A DNA stretch of 64,000 nt from CAKZYD01 sp039814715 (GCA_039814715.1 JBCCAR010000002.1:1-64000), one strand, 5' to 3'; positions 26,017 to 35,921 are shown, counted from the stretch's first letter. Made by a program: numbers and translations. Notes: generated by a model not told the origin, from the sequence alone.

Positions 26017-28296
26017 TCAGTAGCTATACCCGATCTCAAGCCCAAGCGTACGCCCACGGTTGAGCGGAGAAAAGGTTCCAGCGGCAGGGAACACATCAAA
26101 TGGCGCGGCAACGCCATTGCTAAGCGGCCCGGCAAAGGGTGTTTGTGTATCGCCGCCCACTTGCACCTCATCCAGCATATTGCGGCCATAAACTGAGACC
26201 GTGAGGCCCTCTACGGGCGTATTATAGGCGATGTTGAAATCGAGCATATTGGCGGACTGGACCCAGCCGAGATTGTTGTCCGTATAGGCCAGGCGGTCGC
26301 GGTATTGGAAGTTAAGCCGGCTGACGACACTGCCAGCATCGCCAAGATCAAGCTGGTAAACACCGCCGATGCCGAACGTCACTTCTGGCACACGCGGGAT
26401 TGCAAGGGCTGTGTCTGCACCATCAATCTGGCCATCGCCGGAGATGTCAGAGAACACCTCGGTGTATTGCGCATCAATCCAGCCAATATTGGCATTGATC
26501 AAAAAGCTGTCTGTCAGCGCGTATTGACCTTCGAGTTCAAGGCCGAAGATGCGCGCGTCAGCCGTATTGAGGATGGTTTGAACGATTGCCACATCATCGC
26601 CTGCGGCTTCATTGACTTCGCGCTGCATGTTTTTGATGTCGGTGTAGAAAAATGCGCCATTGAGCGTGCCCCGGCCATTGGGCGATTGATATTTCGCGCC
26701 AATCTCGAAGGCATCCACGCGCTCTTCATCAAAGGCGATTTGCCCACGCTCAGTAGCCAGAGCCTCAAAGGCGCCCGGCGCTGTGATGCGGAAGTTATAG
26801 CCGCCAGAGCGGAAACCGCGTGTCCAGCTGGCATAGACTTGGCCATCGGTAAAGCGATATTGCGCTGCAATTCTAGGTGTGAAGTTCGACCAGCTGTCGT
26901 CGTCTTCAAAGCCGTTGTTTTCCGCGGGGTTACTGGGGTTCACGCCGCTGACAGGGCAGGTGCCCGCAATGACAGAGCAGGCCGCGCGGCCACGCACATA
27001 GGTAACGGCCGCCTCTTTTTCCTCATAAGACCAGCGTAGGCCAAAGGTGAGCACCAAAGCCTCCGTCACATCCCAATCAGTCTGTGCAAATAGGCCAATG
27101 ACAGTATGGTCCTGCCGGCCGCCGCCAAATTGCGATGCCACAGGAAAACCGCGGTCTTCGTCATAGGCGACATCCTGGTTGAAGAAGAACGCCCCGCCCG
27201 TGACATCAAACGCGTCAAAGCGGCCATTATAGCGCAGCTCATTGGAAAACTGCTCTTGTTCTAACCCAGTTTTGGAGTTGAAAATAGCGACCGGCAAAGC
27301 GTCAATATCATTGTCCGTGCGGGTGGAGAAATCTCGGTAGCCGAAGATATTGGTGATGGTGCCATCGCCAAAGCTCACATCGATATCTGTGCGCCAAGAG
27401 GCTAGCACAGTTTCAACAGTATAAAACCCGTCATTATCGATCGATAAATCAAAGCTGTCGCGGGGAAAGAGACCGCGGTTTTGGCCAACTGCGCCATCGC
27501 CGTCGCTGTCAAAATACTCGACCTTGGCCAGCATGCGCACACTGTCAGATGGAAGAAACTCCAGCGCGCCGCGCACAATGACTGTCTCAGATTCGCCTTG
27601 ATTGGACCCATCAAAGAGATTGCGGAAATAGCCGGTGTCATCGCGGTAATAGGCCGCCAATTTGGCGTTGAGCTTGTCGTCAACAATCGGTCCAGAGACG
27701 GTGCCTTGGATGATGTAATTGTTGCCGCCGCGGCCGCTATCGACAGGTCCATCGACCGAGGCACGCACCTTAACGCTCAATTCATCTGTCGGGTTGCCCG
27801 TGTTGACGAGGACAGCGCCGCCAGTCGTATTGCGGCCAAATAACAGCCCCTGGGGACCGCGCAGAACCTCGACACTATCAAGGTCAAACACATCAAACAC
27901 GACGCCATTGTTCACGCCCATATAAACGCCATCGACAAAAACACCGACAGTCGGATCAATCGAGGGGATGGAGGAATTTATGCCCAGGCCGCGAATGGAG
28001 AAGTTGGCAACCCCCGGCGATGTGCCGATATCTTCTAGTGCCACATTCGGCGCTGAAAAGGTGAGATCTTGCAATGTGCGGACCTTTAAGGCCTCTAGCG
28101 TACCGGCGTTATAGGCGGCAACGGAGACGGGAACAACTTGCACATTCTCTACGTCCGATTTTTTCCGCGCTGTCACCGTGATTGTTTCTGTCAGAACGGA
28201 AATGGCGTTTTGCCTGTCTTGGGCATGGACTTGGAGTGGCACTGCCAAGCTCGCTAAAGCTGTCGCGGCCAACAATGTGGCGCTGGATATCTTCAT
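26017..28296 (-). CDS. TonB-dependent receptor next to urease operon
   Basis: 759-residue outer-membrane transporter. A signal peptide (ATALASLAVPLQVHAQ) is followed by a TonB-box-like ETITVTARKKSD and the plug motifs VPVSVAAYNAG, SIRGLGINS, GVFVDGVYMG and EVLRGPQGLLFGRNTTGGA. The barrel ends in LEIGYSY (terminal aromatic). It is divergently arranged with ureD across 206 bases. In some bacteria TonB receptors beside nickel-enzyme genes import nickel; here that is only a suggestion from position. Other cargo such as siderophores fits equally well. Confidence 0.9.
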   Translation of the reverse strand: MKISSATLLAATALASLAVPLQVHAQDRQNAISVLTETITVTARKKSDVENVQVVPVSVAAYNAGTLEALKVRTLQDLTFSAPNVALEDIGTSPGVANFSIRGLGINSSIPSIDPTVGVFVDGVYMGVNNGVVFDVFDLDSVEVLRGPQGLLFGRNTTGGAVLVNTGNPTDELSVKVRASVDGPVDSGRGGNNYIIQGTVSGPIVDDKLNAKLAAYYRDDTGYFRNLFDGSNQGESETVIVRGALEFLPSDSVRMLAKVEYFDSDGDGAVGQNRGLFPRDSFDLSIDNDGFYTVETVLASWRTDIDVSFGDGTITNIFGYRDFSTRTDNDIDALPVAIFNSKTGLEQEQFSNELRYNGRFDAFDVTGGAFFFNQDVAYDEDRGFPVASQFGGGRQDHTVIGLFAQTDWDVTEALVLTFGLRWSYEEKEAAVTYVRGRAACSVIAGTCPVSGVNPSNPAENNGFEDDDSWSNFTPRIAAQYRFTDGQVYASWTRGFRSGGYNFRITAPGAFEALATERGQIAFDEERVDAFEIGAKYQSPNGRGTLNGAFFYTDIKNMQREVNEAAGDDVAIVQTILNTADARIFGLELEGQYALTDSFLINANIGWIDAQYTEVFSDISGDGQIDGADTALAIPRVPEVTFGIGGVYQLDLGDAGSVVSRLNFQYRDRLAYTDNNLGWVQSANMLDFNIAYNTPVEGLTVSVYGRNMLDEVQVGGDTQTPFAGPLSNGVAAPFDVFPAAGTFSPLNRGRTLGLEIGYSY

Positions 28297-28502
28297 TTGC
28301 GGGGTCTTTCATTGTCTTTATAGAGTTTCCGCTTCTGCGCTGAGCGGTGCGAGACAGGTCATGATGCTTCGGCTGAAAAAAATCAATCGCTGACAGACAT
28401 TTGCTGATGCCCAATTGCGCGCAGGTGTTGCCCCTTTGCCCATATTGCAATTCCCAAACAAAGCGCTAGGCTCTGCTGATCAATTCTGTTTTGAGGCCTT
28501 GC

Positions 28503-29348
28503 ATGTACCAGGAGGGACCGCCCCGCACAGCGCTTCAGCGCACGCATGGCATTGGCCGAATTTCCCTACGCGCCCAGGCAAATCAAACCCGCCCTAAGGC
28601 ACTCTATCAAGAAGGGGCCTTTAAAGCCCGGCTCCTGCAGCCGCCAGGCCAAGACCATATCGATGTGGCGCTTATCAATACCGCAGGCGGGCTCACGGGC
28701 GGCGATACCATGGCCCTGGAAGTGGATGCCGGCGCCAATACGGCAACGGCGCTGAGCACCCAGGCATGCGAGAAATTCTACAAATCCGGCGGCGGTGAAA
28801 CCCGCATCACAACACGGCTCACCCTTAGCGAGGATGCGGCGCTCAACTGGCTACCGCAGGAAGCGATCTTGTTTGATAGCAGCGATGTAATTCGCGCCAT
28901 CGATGTGGAGATGGCGTCAACAGCGCGGCTGCTCATGGCGGAAAGCGTTTTGCTTGGCCGGTCTTATAGCGCGGAGCAATATTTATCGGGGCGCTTGCAA
29001 GACAGCTGGAGCGTGCGCATGAATGGCCGCCTGGTTCATTGCGAGCGGCTCGCGCTCAACGCAGAAAGCGCTATGCCGATCAACTGTGCTGCAAAGCTAG
29101 GCTCCTATAAGGCCATCGCAACTGTGCTGCTTATTACCAAAAACGCCCAGAGTTTTATCAAACCGGTGCGCCAAACACTTTCTTCTAGCGAAGCCGTGGG
29201 CGGTGCATCAGCATGGCGCGTGGGGGAGGCCAATAAATTGGTGGTGCGGCTCGCTGCGCGCGATGGCTACGCGTTGCGCAAAGCGCTGCTGCCGGTCATT
29301 GCGATACTCGGCCAAGGGCGTACGCTGCCACGGCTATGGAATACGTGA
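28503..29348 (+). CDS. ureD: Urease accessory protein UreD
   Basis: 281 residues. UreD scaffolds the apo-urease for nickel insertion with UreF and UreG. Family marks: RAQANQTRPKALYQEGAFKARL, ALINTAGGLTGGD, TALSTQACEKFYKS, LNWLPQEAILFD, ESVLLGR and GSYKAIATVLL. The ATG at 28503 follows a GAGG site; upstream TTG at 28491 is less convincing. First gene of the ureDABCEFG operon. Confidence 0.92.
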   Translation: MYQEGPPRTALQRTHGIGRISLRAQANQTRPKALYQEGAFKARLLQPPGQDHIDVALINTAGGLTGGDTMALEVDAGANTATALSTQACEKFYKSGGGETRITTRLTLSEDAALNWLPQEAILFDSSDVIRAIDVEMASTARLLMAESVLLGRSYSAEQYLSGRLQDSWSVRMNGRLVHCERLALNAESAMPINCAAKLGSYKAIATVLLITKNAQSFIKPVRQTLSSSEAVGGASAWRVGEANKLVVRLAARDGYALRKALLPVIAILGQGRTLPRLWNT

Positions 29349-29364
29349 GGGGACACTTTAAAAA

Positions 29365-29670
29365 ATGCGACTTAGCCCGCGAGAAAAAGACAAATTGCTC
29401 ATCGCCATGGCTGCAATGGTGGCGCGGCGGCGCTTAGAGCGCGGCGTGAAGCTCAACCACCCCGAAGCGATCGCCCTCATCAGTGATTTTGTAACCGAAG
29501 GCGCGCGTGATGGCCGCAGCGTGGCGGATCTGATGGAAGCCGGCGCGCATGTGATTTCCGCAGACCAAGTCATGGAGGGTATCGCCGACATGATCCACGA
29601 TGTGCAAGTCGAAGCGACCTTCCCGGACGGCGTCAAGCTTGTCACCATTCATTCCCCCATCCGCGGCTGA
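29365..29670 (+). CDS. ureA: Urease gamma subunit
   Basis: 101 residues, the usual size for a separate gamma subunit. Conserved sequence: RLSPREKDKLLI, RRLERGVKLNHPEAIALISDFV, EGARDGRSVADLME, VEATFPDGVKLVTIHSPI. It forms the trimeric (alpha-beta-gamma)3 enzyme with UreB and UreC. Sixteen bases after ureD. Confidence 0.96.
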   Translation: MRLSPREKDKLLIAMAAMVARRRLERGVKLNHPEAIALISDFVTEGARDGRSVADLMEAGAHVISADQVMEGIADMIHDVQVEATFPDGVKLVTIHSPIRG

Positions 29671-29682
29671 GGACATACGTCT

Positions 29683-29988
29683 ATGAGACCTGGTGAAATC
29701 ATTCCTGCAAGCGGTGATATTGTGCTGAATAAGGGCGCAGACTCGGTGACGCTGAAAGTCGCCAATACAGGCGACCGGCCTATTCAAGTAGGATCGCATT
29801 ATCATTTCTTTGAAACCAACCCAGCGCTGGACTTTGACCGCGGAGCGGCGCGCGGTATGCGGCTGAATATTGCAGCAGGCACAGCTGTGCGCTTCGAGCC
29901 CGGCCAGGCGCGCGACGTGGAGCTGATTGCCTTTGGCGGCGATAGAGTCGCCATTGGCTTTCGCGGCGACGTGATGGGAGCGCTATAA
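29683..29988 (+). CDS. ureB: Urease beta subunit
   Basis: 101 residues. It begins MRPGEIIPASGDIVLN and contains TGDRPIQVGSHYHFFETNPAL, GMRLNIAAGTAVRFEPG and FGGDRVAIGFRGDVMG, all family-typical. Together with UreA and UreC it builds the enzyme. The stop precedes ureC by one base. Confidence 0.96.
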   Translation: MRPGEIIPASGDIVLNKGADSVTLKVANTGDRPIQVGSHYHFFETNPALDFDRGAARGMRLNIAAGTAVRFEPGQARDVELIAFGGDRVAIGFRGDVMGAL

Positions 29989-29989
29989 G

Positions 29990-31699
29990 ATGGCAAAACT
30001 GACGCGCCAAGCCTATGCCTCCATGTATGGCCCGACAACGGGCGATAAGGTCCGATTGGCCGACACAGAGCTGTTTATTGAGGTGGAGAAGGACCTCACG
30101 GTCTACGGCGAAGAAGTCAAATTCGGCGGCGGCAAAGTCATCCGCGATGGTATGGCGCAAAGCCAGCGCACGCGCGCTGAGCGCGCGATGGATACCGTCA
30201 TCACCAACGCGCTCATCGTGGACCATAGCGGTATCTACAAGGCCGATGTGGGCTTGCTTGGCGGCGTTATTAAAACCATTGGAAAAGCCGGCAATCCCGA
30301 TACGCAGCCGCGCGTCGACATCATCATCGGGCCAGGCACGGAGATCATTGCCGGCGAAGGCAAAATTCTTACTGCAGGCGGGTTTGACAGCCACATCCAT
30401 TATATATGCCCGCAGCAGGTGGAAGAAGCGCTGATGAGCGGGGTCACGACCATGCTTGGCGGTGGCACTGGCCCTGCGCAAGGCACTTTGGCGACCACGT
30501 CTACGCCTGGACCCTGGCACATTGGCAAAATGCTGCAGGCCAGCGACGGTCTCCCCATGAATTTAGCCTTCGCGGGCAAGGGCAATGCGAGCCAGCCCGC
30601 GGCGCTTGAAGAAATGGTGCTAGGCGGAGCGTGCGCGCTGAAACTGCATGAAGATTGGGGCACGACGCCGGCCGCCATTGATTGCTGCCTCACCGTTGCA
30701 GACGCCATGGACGTTCAAGTGATGATCCACACGGATACGCTGAATGAATCCGGCTTTGTCGAATCTACGATTGATGCCATCAAAGGCCGTACTATTCATG
30801 CGTTCCACACCGAAGGCGCGGGCGGCGGGCATGCGCCGGACATCATCAAAGTGTGCGGCCTGCCCCATGTGATCCCCTCCTCCACGAACCCAACGCGGCC
30901 ATACACCGTCAACACCATCGCCGAGCATCTCGACATGCTCATGGTCTGCCATCACCTCGACCCCAATATTCCAGAAGACATCGCTTTCGCTGAAAGCCGC
31001 ATCCGCAAGGAGACAATTGCAGCCGAAGACATTCTCCACGACATGGGCGCCTTTTCCATTATTGCGTCGGACAGCCAGGCCATGGGCCGGGTCGGAGAGA
31101 CGATTATTCGCACCTGGCAAACAGCCGACAAGATGAAGCGCCAACGGGGGCGCTTGCCAGAAGAAAACGGCGAGAATGATAACGCCCGCGTGCGCCGCTA
31201 TGTGGCCAAATATACAATCAATCCTGCCATTGCGCATGGTATTGGGGCCCATATTGGCTCTGTTGAAACCGGTAAACGCGCCGACCTCGTGCTGTGGGAC
31301 CCAGCCTTTTTCGCCGCCAAACCAGACATGATCATGATCGGCGGCATGATCACGGCCGCACCGATGGGCGATCCCAATGCGTCTATTCCGACGCCCCAGC
31401 CTGTGCATTACCGCGAAATGTTTGGCGCCTTTGGCGGGGCGCTCGCGTCCACTTCCGTCACATTCGTGTCGCAAGCGGCGGCGGATGCGGATATAGCGGC
31501 CACACTCGGCCTGCAAAAGGCCGCCCTCCCAGTACACAACACACGCGGCGGCATCAGCAAGGCGGCGATGGTCCACAACACCCATTGCCCGGACATTGAG
31601 GTCGACCCAGAAACCTATGACGTCCGCGCCGATGGCGAGCTTTTGGTTTGCGAACCAGCCGAGGTCGTGCCCCTCGCGCAGCGATATTTCCTGTTTTAA
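29990..31699 (+). CDS. ureC: Urease alpha (catalytic) subunit
   Basis: 569 residues, normal length. It hydrolyses urea to ammonia and carbamate at a di-nickel centre. The nickel ligands are present: HIHYICPQQ, the carbamylated Lys in LKLHEDWG, HTDTLNESG, HTEGAGGGHAPD and the Asp in SDSQAMGR. The mobile flap Cys-His pair MVCHHLDPNIPEDIAFAESR is intact, so the enzyme should be active. Cytoplasmic. Confidence 0.97.
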   Translation: MAKLTRQAYASMYGPTTGDKVRLADTELFIEVEKDLTVYGEEVKFGGGKVIRDGMAQSQRTRAERAMDTVITNALIVDHSGIYKADVGLLGGVIKTIGKAGNPDTQPRVDIIIGPGTEIIAGEGKILTAGGFDSHIHYICPQQVEEALMSGVTTMLGGGTGPAQGTLATTSTPGPWHIGKMLQASDGLPMNLAFAGKGNASQPAALEEMVLGGACALKLHEDWGTTPAAIDCCLTVADAMDVQVMIHTDTLNESGFVESTIDAIKGRTIHAFHTEGAGGGHAPDIIKVCGLPHVIPSSTNPTRPYTVNTIAEHLDMLMVCHHLDPNIPEDIAFAESRIRKETIAAEDILHDMGAFSIIASDSQAMGRVGETIIRTWQTADKMKRQRGRLPEENGENDNARVRRYVAKYTINPAIAHGIGAHIGSVETGKRADLVLWDPAFFAAKPDMIMIGGMITAAPMGDPNASIPTPQPVHYREMFGAFGGALASTSVTFVSQAAADADIAATLGLQKAALPVHNTRGGISKAAMVHNTHCPDIEVDPETYDVRADGELLVCEPAEVVPLAQRYFLF

Positions 31700-31703
31700 G
31701 GCC

Positions 31704-32150
31704 ATGCTCGCACACTCGATCACCCGCGATTACACAGCGCCGCGCGATACCATCACCTTAGATGAAACCGGGCGCCACCGCCGCCGCATCGCGCTGACCA
31801 GCGATGGCGGGCTTACCTTCACGCTGGACCTTCCAGAGGCCCGCCTCCTGAGGCACGGCGATGGGCTGGTTTTAGATAATGGCGATGTGATCGAAGTGCG
31901 CGCCGCGCCCGAAGCGCTGATGGACGTGCGCGGGGCAGATCCTGAGCATTTGCTAAAGCTGGCTTGGCAGATTGGCAATCGGCATCTCGCTGCCGAGATC
32001 ACGCGCGAGAGCATCCGGCTGCGCGAAGACCCTGTGATCGCTGAGATGCTAAAAGGCCTGGGCGCGGCTGTGACGTACATTACGGCGCCATTTGACCCTG
32101 AAGGCGGCGCTTATGGCGATGCCCACACCCACCATCATTCCCATGATTGA
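31704..32150 (+). CDS. ureE: Urease accessory protein UreE, nickel metallochaperone
   Basis: 148 residues. It delivers nickel to the UreDFG complex. Typical parts: LTLDETGRHRRRIALTSDGG-type start, LRHGDGLVLDNGDVIEVRA, LLKLAWQIGNRHLAAEI, VIAEMLKGLGAAVTYITAPFDPEGGAYG. A short His-rich tail (DAHTHHHSHD) is likely to bind nickel. It ends inside the start region of ureF. Confidence 0.92.
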   Translation: MLAHSITRDYTAPRDTITLDETGRHRRRIALTSDGGLTFTLDLPEARLLRHGDGLVLDNGDVIEVRAAPEALMDVRGADPEHLLKLAWQIGNRHLAAEITRESIRLREDPVIAEMLKGLGAAVTYITAPFDPEGGAYGDAHTHHHSHD

Positions 32151-32796
32151 TCCAGCGAACCTCACGGCCACAACGCGCCTGGCTTATTGGCTCTCCCCCG
32201 CCTTTCCCACCGGCGCGTTCGCTTACAGCCATGGCTTGGAATACGCCTTTGAGGCCAACCTCATCGAAACGCGCGAGGACTTTACCCAGTGGCTCAGCGC
32301 TGTGATCAGCGATGGATCGGGCTGGGCCGATGCAGTTTTATGCTCGCTGAGTTGGCGCAGCGATGATCATCATGATCTGCGCGATTTTGCGCTCAGCCTT
32401 GCCAGCTGCGCCGAGCGATATAAGGAAACGACGCAGCAAGGGCGCGCGTTTCTTCAAAGCGCGCGTGAATGGCTCCCTTCCCTCTCATTGGAACAGGAAA
32501 CACCCTTGCCCGTCTGCGTGGGCGCCGCGGCAAGAGCCGCCAATATGGACCACGGCCTCACTGTCTCACTCTACCTCAGCAGTATCGCAACCAACCTCAT
32601 CCAAGCGGCCCTGCGCATGGGCCGCTATGGGCAGGAGGACGGTGTGATCATCACTGCGGCCCTGGAGCCGCTGATCATTGAAACAGCGATCAGTGCGTGC
32701 AGCGCCTCTTTAGAGGACATTCATAGCGCCACGGTGATCGCTGATTTGGCAGCCATTCAGCACGAGACCTTAGACACGCGGATTTTTGCCACATGA
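32143..32796 (+). CDS. ureF: Urease accessory protein UreF
   Basis: 217 residues if the ATG at 32143 is the start (overlap of 8 bases with ureE); upstream Met codons at 32092-32122 lie in ureE. Family marks are YWLSPAFPTGAFAYSHGLEYAFE and NLIQAALRMGRYGQEDG. It is the GTPase-activating partner that couples UreG to UreD/urease. Confidence 0.9.
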   Translation: MIDPANLTATTRLAYWLSPAFPTGAFAYSHGLEYAFEANLIETREDFTQWLSAVISDGSGWADAVLCSLSWRSDDHHDLRDFALSLASCAERYKETTQQGRAFLQSAREWLPSLSLEQETPLPVCVGAAARAANMDHGLTVSLYLSSIATNLIQAALRMGRYGQEDGVIITAALEPLIIETAISACSASLEDIHSATVIADLAAIQHETLDTRIFAT

Positions 32797-33425
32797 CTGA
32801 TTTTCAGAGCGGCCCCATCAAAATCGGCATTGGCGGCGGCGTCGGCGTGGGCAAGACCACGCTGACGGCAGCGCTGTGCATGGCCTTGCGGGAGCGCTAT
32901 TCGATCGGGGTCATTACCAACGACATCTATACCCGCGAGGATGCCGAAGCGCTGATGCGCTGGCAAGCGCTGCCCTATGACCGGATCATCGGCGTAGAAA
33001 CGGGCGGGTGCCCCCACACGGCGATCCGCGAAGATGCCTCTATTAATTTGCGCGCTATCGAGCAGCTCAAGGAGCGCCATGACGACTTAGATATCATCTT
33101 CATTGAATCAGGCGGCGACAATCTCGCAGCCACCTTCTCGCCGCAGCTTGCGGATCTGACATTATACGTGATCTCCGTTTGCCAAGGCGATGACATCCCT
33201 CGCAAAGGCGGCCCGGCCATCAACCGCTCAGACATCCTGATCATTAACAAAACGGACTTGGGCATCCATGTGGGCGCAGACCCTGCAATCATGAAAGCCC
33301 ATGCTCTCAAGTCACGCCAAGGCAAAGATGTGTTTTTAACAGATCTCAAACGCGGCGATGGGGTTGACGTGCTGATTACCGCCATTGAATCCTTAGCGGG
33401 GTTCGCGCCGGTCCCTGCCAGCTAA
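32793..33425 (+). CDS. ureG: Urease accessory GTPase UreG
   Basis: 210 residues. GTP-dependent nickel insertion. P-loop GGGVGVGKTTLTAAL, the metal-binding TGGCPHTAIREDAS (CPH), IFIESGGDNLAATFSP and the specificity motif NKTDLG are all present. Overlaps ureF by four bases. It completes the operon; a dispersed hairpin with a T-run follows. Confidence 0.96.
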   Translation: MTDFQSGPIKIGIGGGVGVGKTTLTAALCMALRERYSIGVITNDIYTREDAEALMRWQALPYDRIIGVETGGCPHTAIREDASINLRAIEQLKERHDDLDIIFIESGGDNLAATFSPQLADLTLYVISVCQGDDIPRKGGPAINRSDILIINKTDLGIHVGADPAIMKAHALKSRQGKDVFLTDLKRGDGVDVLITAIESLAGFAPVPAS

Positions 33426-33432
33426 CGCCGTT

Positions 33433-33453
33433 ATGCTGGACTTGATCCAGCAT
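33433..33453. repeat. Intergenic hairpin, CTGGACTTGATCCAG type
   Basis: ATGCTGGA-CTTGA-TCCAGCAT, followed by CTCTTTT, eight bases after ureG. This short palindrome type is dispersed in alphaproteobacterial genomes; here it probably ends the urease transcript. Confidence 0.7.
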
Positions 33454-33479
33454 CTCTTTTGAATGGCGCGCTGAAAGAA

Positions 33480-33500
33480 GTCCTGAAGCAAGTTCAGGAC
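33480..33500. repeat. Intergenic hairpin, related to previous
   Basis: GTCCTGAA-GCAAG-TTCAGGAC, 27 bases downstream of the previous hairpin and of the same layout (8-base arms, 5-base loop), between convergent ureG and the MipA-like gene. Confidence 0.6.
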
Positions 33501-33515
33501 TGCGGGAGACGGGCG

Positions 33516-34358
33516 CTAGAAAATCTTATACGCCACATTGATCCCAAAGAAGAGCTGGTTGGGCGAGCCGCGCTCGGTCACGATGGGGCTATTGGCTGCA
33601 TCGTCCAATAAGCGGGCGTAATTGACGAGGGACGTCACGCTCCATTTGGGGGAGATCTGATAGCGCGCGATGCCGGTGGCGCCGATATCGCGCAGGCCGG
33701 AATTGGCGTTGTATTGGTCAAGGCCGCTGGCTTCAGATTGGGCAGCAGTGATGCTGAAAAAGGAATCATTATAGCTGCCAGACACATAGCTGACATTGGC
33801 AAGGCCAATAAGCGTCCAGGTTGGGGATGGCCGAACGAAGCCAGCGCTGCCTTCCACGATCAGGCCGTCATGGCCGCCAACAGCCTGAACGATTGAAGCG
33901 CGCGCGGTAAACAAGACCGGAGGGCCTGTGCGCGAGACAATCATGGGCCGGGTCGTGGCAATGAAAGCACCGACTTCCGCCGTTAAGCTGACTTGGCCAA
34001 GAGCCTCAATGACGGGGTCATCGGCATTGTTGAGATCATCGCGGCCGCCATTAATGCGCACTATGGGGCCAAAATCGAGGGTTGAGCCCTTGGTGAGGTC
34101 GACTTCAAACCCAAACCCGCTGTTGCGCAAGGTGCGCCCATTGAAGCGATATTCAAAGCTGGGAAACGGCAATGGCGCATAGTTATCTGCGCCGGGAAAG
34201 CGCGGCGCGATGGCCGCGCCGAGCCCAAGGGTTAAGGAATCCGGCGCAGGGCCGCGCGGCTGGCCAGGCGCCTGCGCATGAGCCGCGCTTGCGAGAAGGG
34301 GGAGAACGGCTACCGCTGCGGCAAAACTGCGCGCAAGACAATTGGAAATCAGGGACAT
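33516..34358 (-). CDS. MipA/OmpV-family outer-membrane protein
   Basis: 280 residues. The signal peptide ends AHAQ; the remainder is a beta-barrel with FPGADNYAPLPFPSFEYRF near its start and a C-terminal Phe (VAYKIF). The ~250-residue barrel matches MipA/OmpV proteins, which scaffold murein-synthesising complexes in some species or serve as porin-like antigens. The start at 34358 fits the signal peptide; an upstream Met at 34424 would add a 22-residue polar extension. Confidence 0.85.
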   Translation of the reverse strand: MSLISNCLARSFAAAVAVLPLLASAAHAQAPGQPRGPAPDSLTLGLGAAIAPRFPGADNYAPLPFPSFEYRFNGRTLRNSGFGFEVDLTKGSTLDFGPIVRINGGRDDLNNADDPVIEALGQVSLTAEVGAFIATTRPMIVSRTGPPVLFTARASIVQAVGGHDGLIVEGSAGFVRPSPTWTLIGLANVSYVSGSYNDSFFSITAAQSEASGLDQYNANSGLRDIGATGIARYQISPKWSVTSLVNYARLLDDAANSPIVTERGSPNQLFFGINVAYKIF

Positions 34359-34454
34359 AAAATTGGGGCCTTTTATCTGCCGCGCAAAGCCTCGCCTTGC
34401 CGCGGTTAGAGCTGTTACGGTCAAGGGACGCTGCTAGACCAGTTTTGTGTTGGC

Positions 34455-35921
34455 TTAACAGTCTTTGAAAGTGTTGGCTGCGCATGCCTTGGCCATCGCG
34501 CGCGCTTTGGCGTTCTGCTTGGGCGAGAGCATGCCTTCAATCTGATCACGGTTTTCAATGGCATCGGCATCGCGTGTTTCAGCGGCAAGGATGAACCACA
34601 TTTGGGCAAGCAGCTCATCGGGCCAAACGCCTTGGCCATGGGCGTACATCACGCCCAAATTAAACTGGGCTGGCACGTCCCCTTGAGCGGCGGCTTTTTT
34701 GTACCATCCCACTGCCTCTTTATCGCTTTGGCGCACGCCCTCGCCGTTTTGATACAACACGCCGAGAACAAATTGTGATGAGGGATGACCTTGCTCGGCT
34801 GCCTTTTTATACCAGCGTGCGGCTTCTTCATGATCCCGGGGCGCGCCCTCACCATTTGAATACATATAGCCAAGATTGTATTGCGCTTCAGCGTCGCCCT
34901 GATCTGCACTTTTGTGCAGCCACGTACGCGCGGACTGGCTATTTTTCAGGACGCCTTCACCCTTCAAATACATGAGGCCTAAATTATACTGTGCAGGCGC
35001 AAAGCCTTGCTCGGCGCTTGCGCGGTAAAGCTTGGCTGCCGCTGCATCGTCAAGCGCAACACCGAGACCGTCATCATACAGTGTGGCCAAGGCGAACTGC
35101 CCTTGCGCGTAGCCTTGGTCGGCGGCCTTGCGGTACCAATTGGCAGCTTCTTTTAAGTCTTTTTCAGTTCCCTGGCCCTCTTCATAAAGCGTTCCTAGGT
35201 TCGTCTGGGCGCCGGCCTCCCCCTGAGCGGCGCTTTTGCGGTACCAGCTGACTGCTTTTTTCTGGTTTTGCTTCACCCCAACGCCGGTATCGTACATGAC
35301 GGCGAGATTATACTGGGCAAAAGGATCGCCTTGTTTTGCGCTTTTGCGGTACCATTTGGCAGCCACCTTTTGATCCTCGCGCACGCCACGTGCGTTGGCA
35401 TACATTATGCCCAAATCATATTGCGCTTTTGCATATCCCTGCTCCGCGCTGAGCGAGAGCCATTTGACCGCTTCGGCATCATCTTGATCAACGCCTTGCG
35501 CATTGGCATACATACCGCCCAGAGTGTATTGCGCGAGGGCAAGGCCTTGGTCGGCGCTCAGGCGGAACCACTTGAGCGCCTCATCATAATCTTGCGCCAC
35601 GCCCTGGCCGTTGGCATAAAGCGCCCCGACATTGTGCTGGGCTTCGCGCGTTCCTTGGGCGGCGCTGCGACGGTACCAACGCAGGGCTTCTTGATAGTCT
35701 TGAACAACGCCTGCACCATTTTCGAGCATCACGCCGAGTAAAAACTGGGCGTCAGGATCACCTTGCTCAGCTCGGGGGAGCTGGCGTTGATAGAGCGTTG
35801 TGACTTTATCGGCGGGAAACGCCCGCGATGCAGCTTGAAAGTCGAACGCCTAGGCCGCGCCCCCGCTCAAAGTAAAAACGGCGGCAAAGCAGGCACGGAT
35901 CACGAAAACGACTTGTTTCAT
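34455..35921 (-). pseudogene. Sel1-like repeat protein gene with in-frame amber codon
   Basis: The uninterrupted frame 34455-35732 encodes 425 residues: about eleven 36-residue Sel1-like repeats (pattern A-x2-WY-x-KSA-x-QG-x-A-x-AQ-x-NLG-x-MY-x-NG-x-GV). Reading further upstream, the same frame continues through the N-terminal sequence FPADKVTTLYQRQLPRAEQGDPDAQFLLG, a stop codon at 35850-35852, and a signal peptide MKQVVFVIRACFAAVFTLSGGAA beginning at 35921. The stop falls exactly at the cleavage region; CAG to TAG would explain it (GGAA-Q-AFDFQ). So either a recent nonsense mutation silences export, or an internal start near 35735 yields a cytoplasmic protein. Such repeat proteins act as scaffolds in signalling or export. 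Confidence 0.8.

Noticed and set aside
30620..31723. 367-codon frame antisense to ureC
   Set aside because: Antisense shadow of a GC-biased gene; ureC is complete with all active-site residues.
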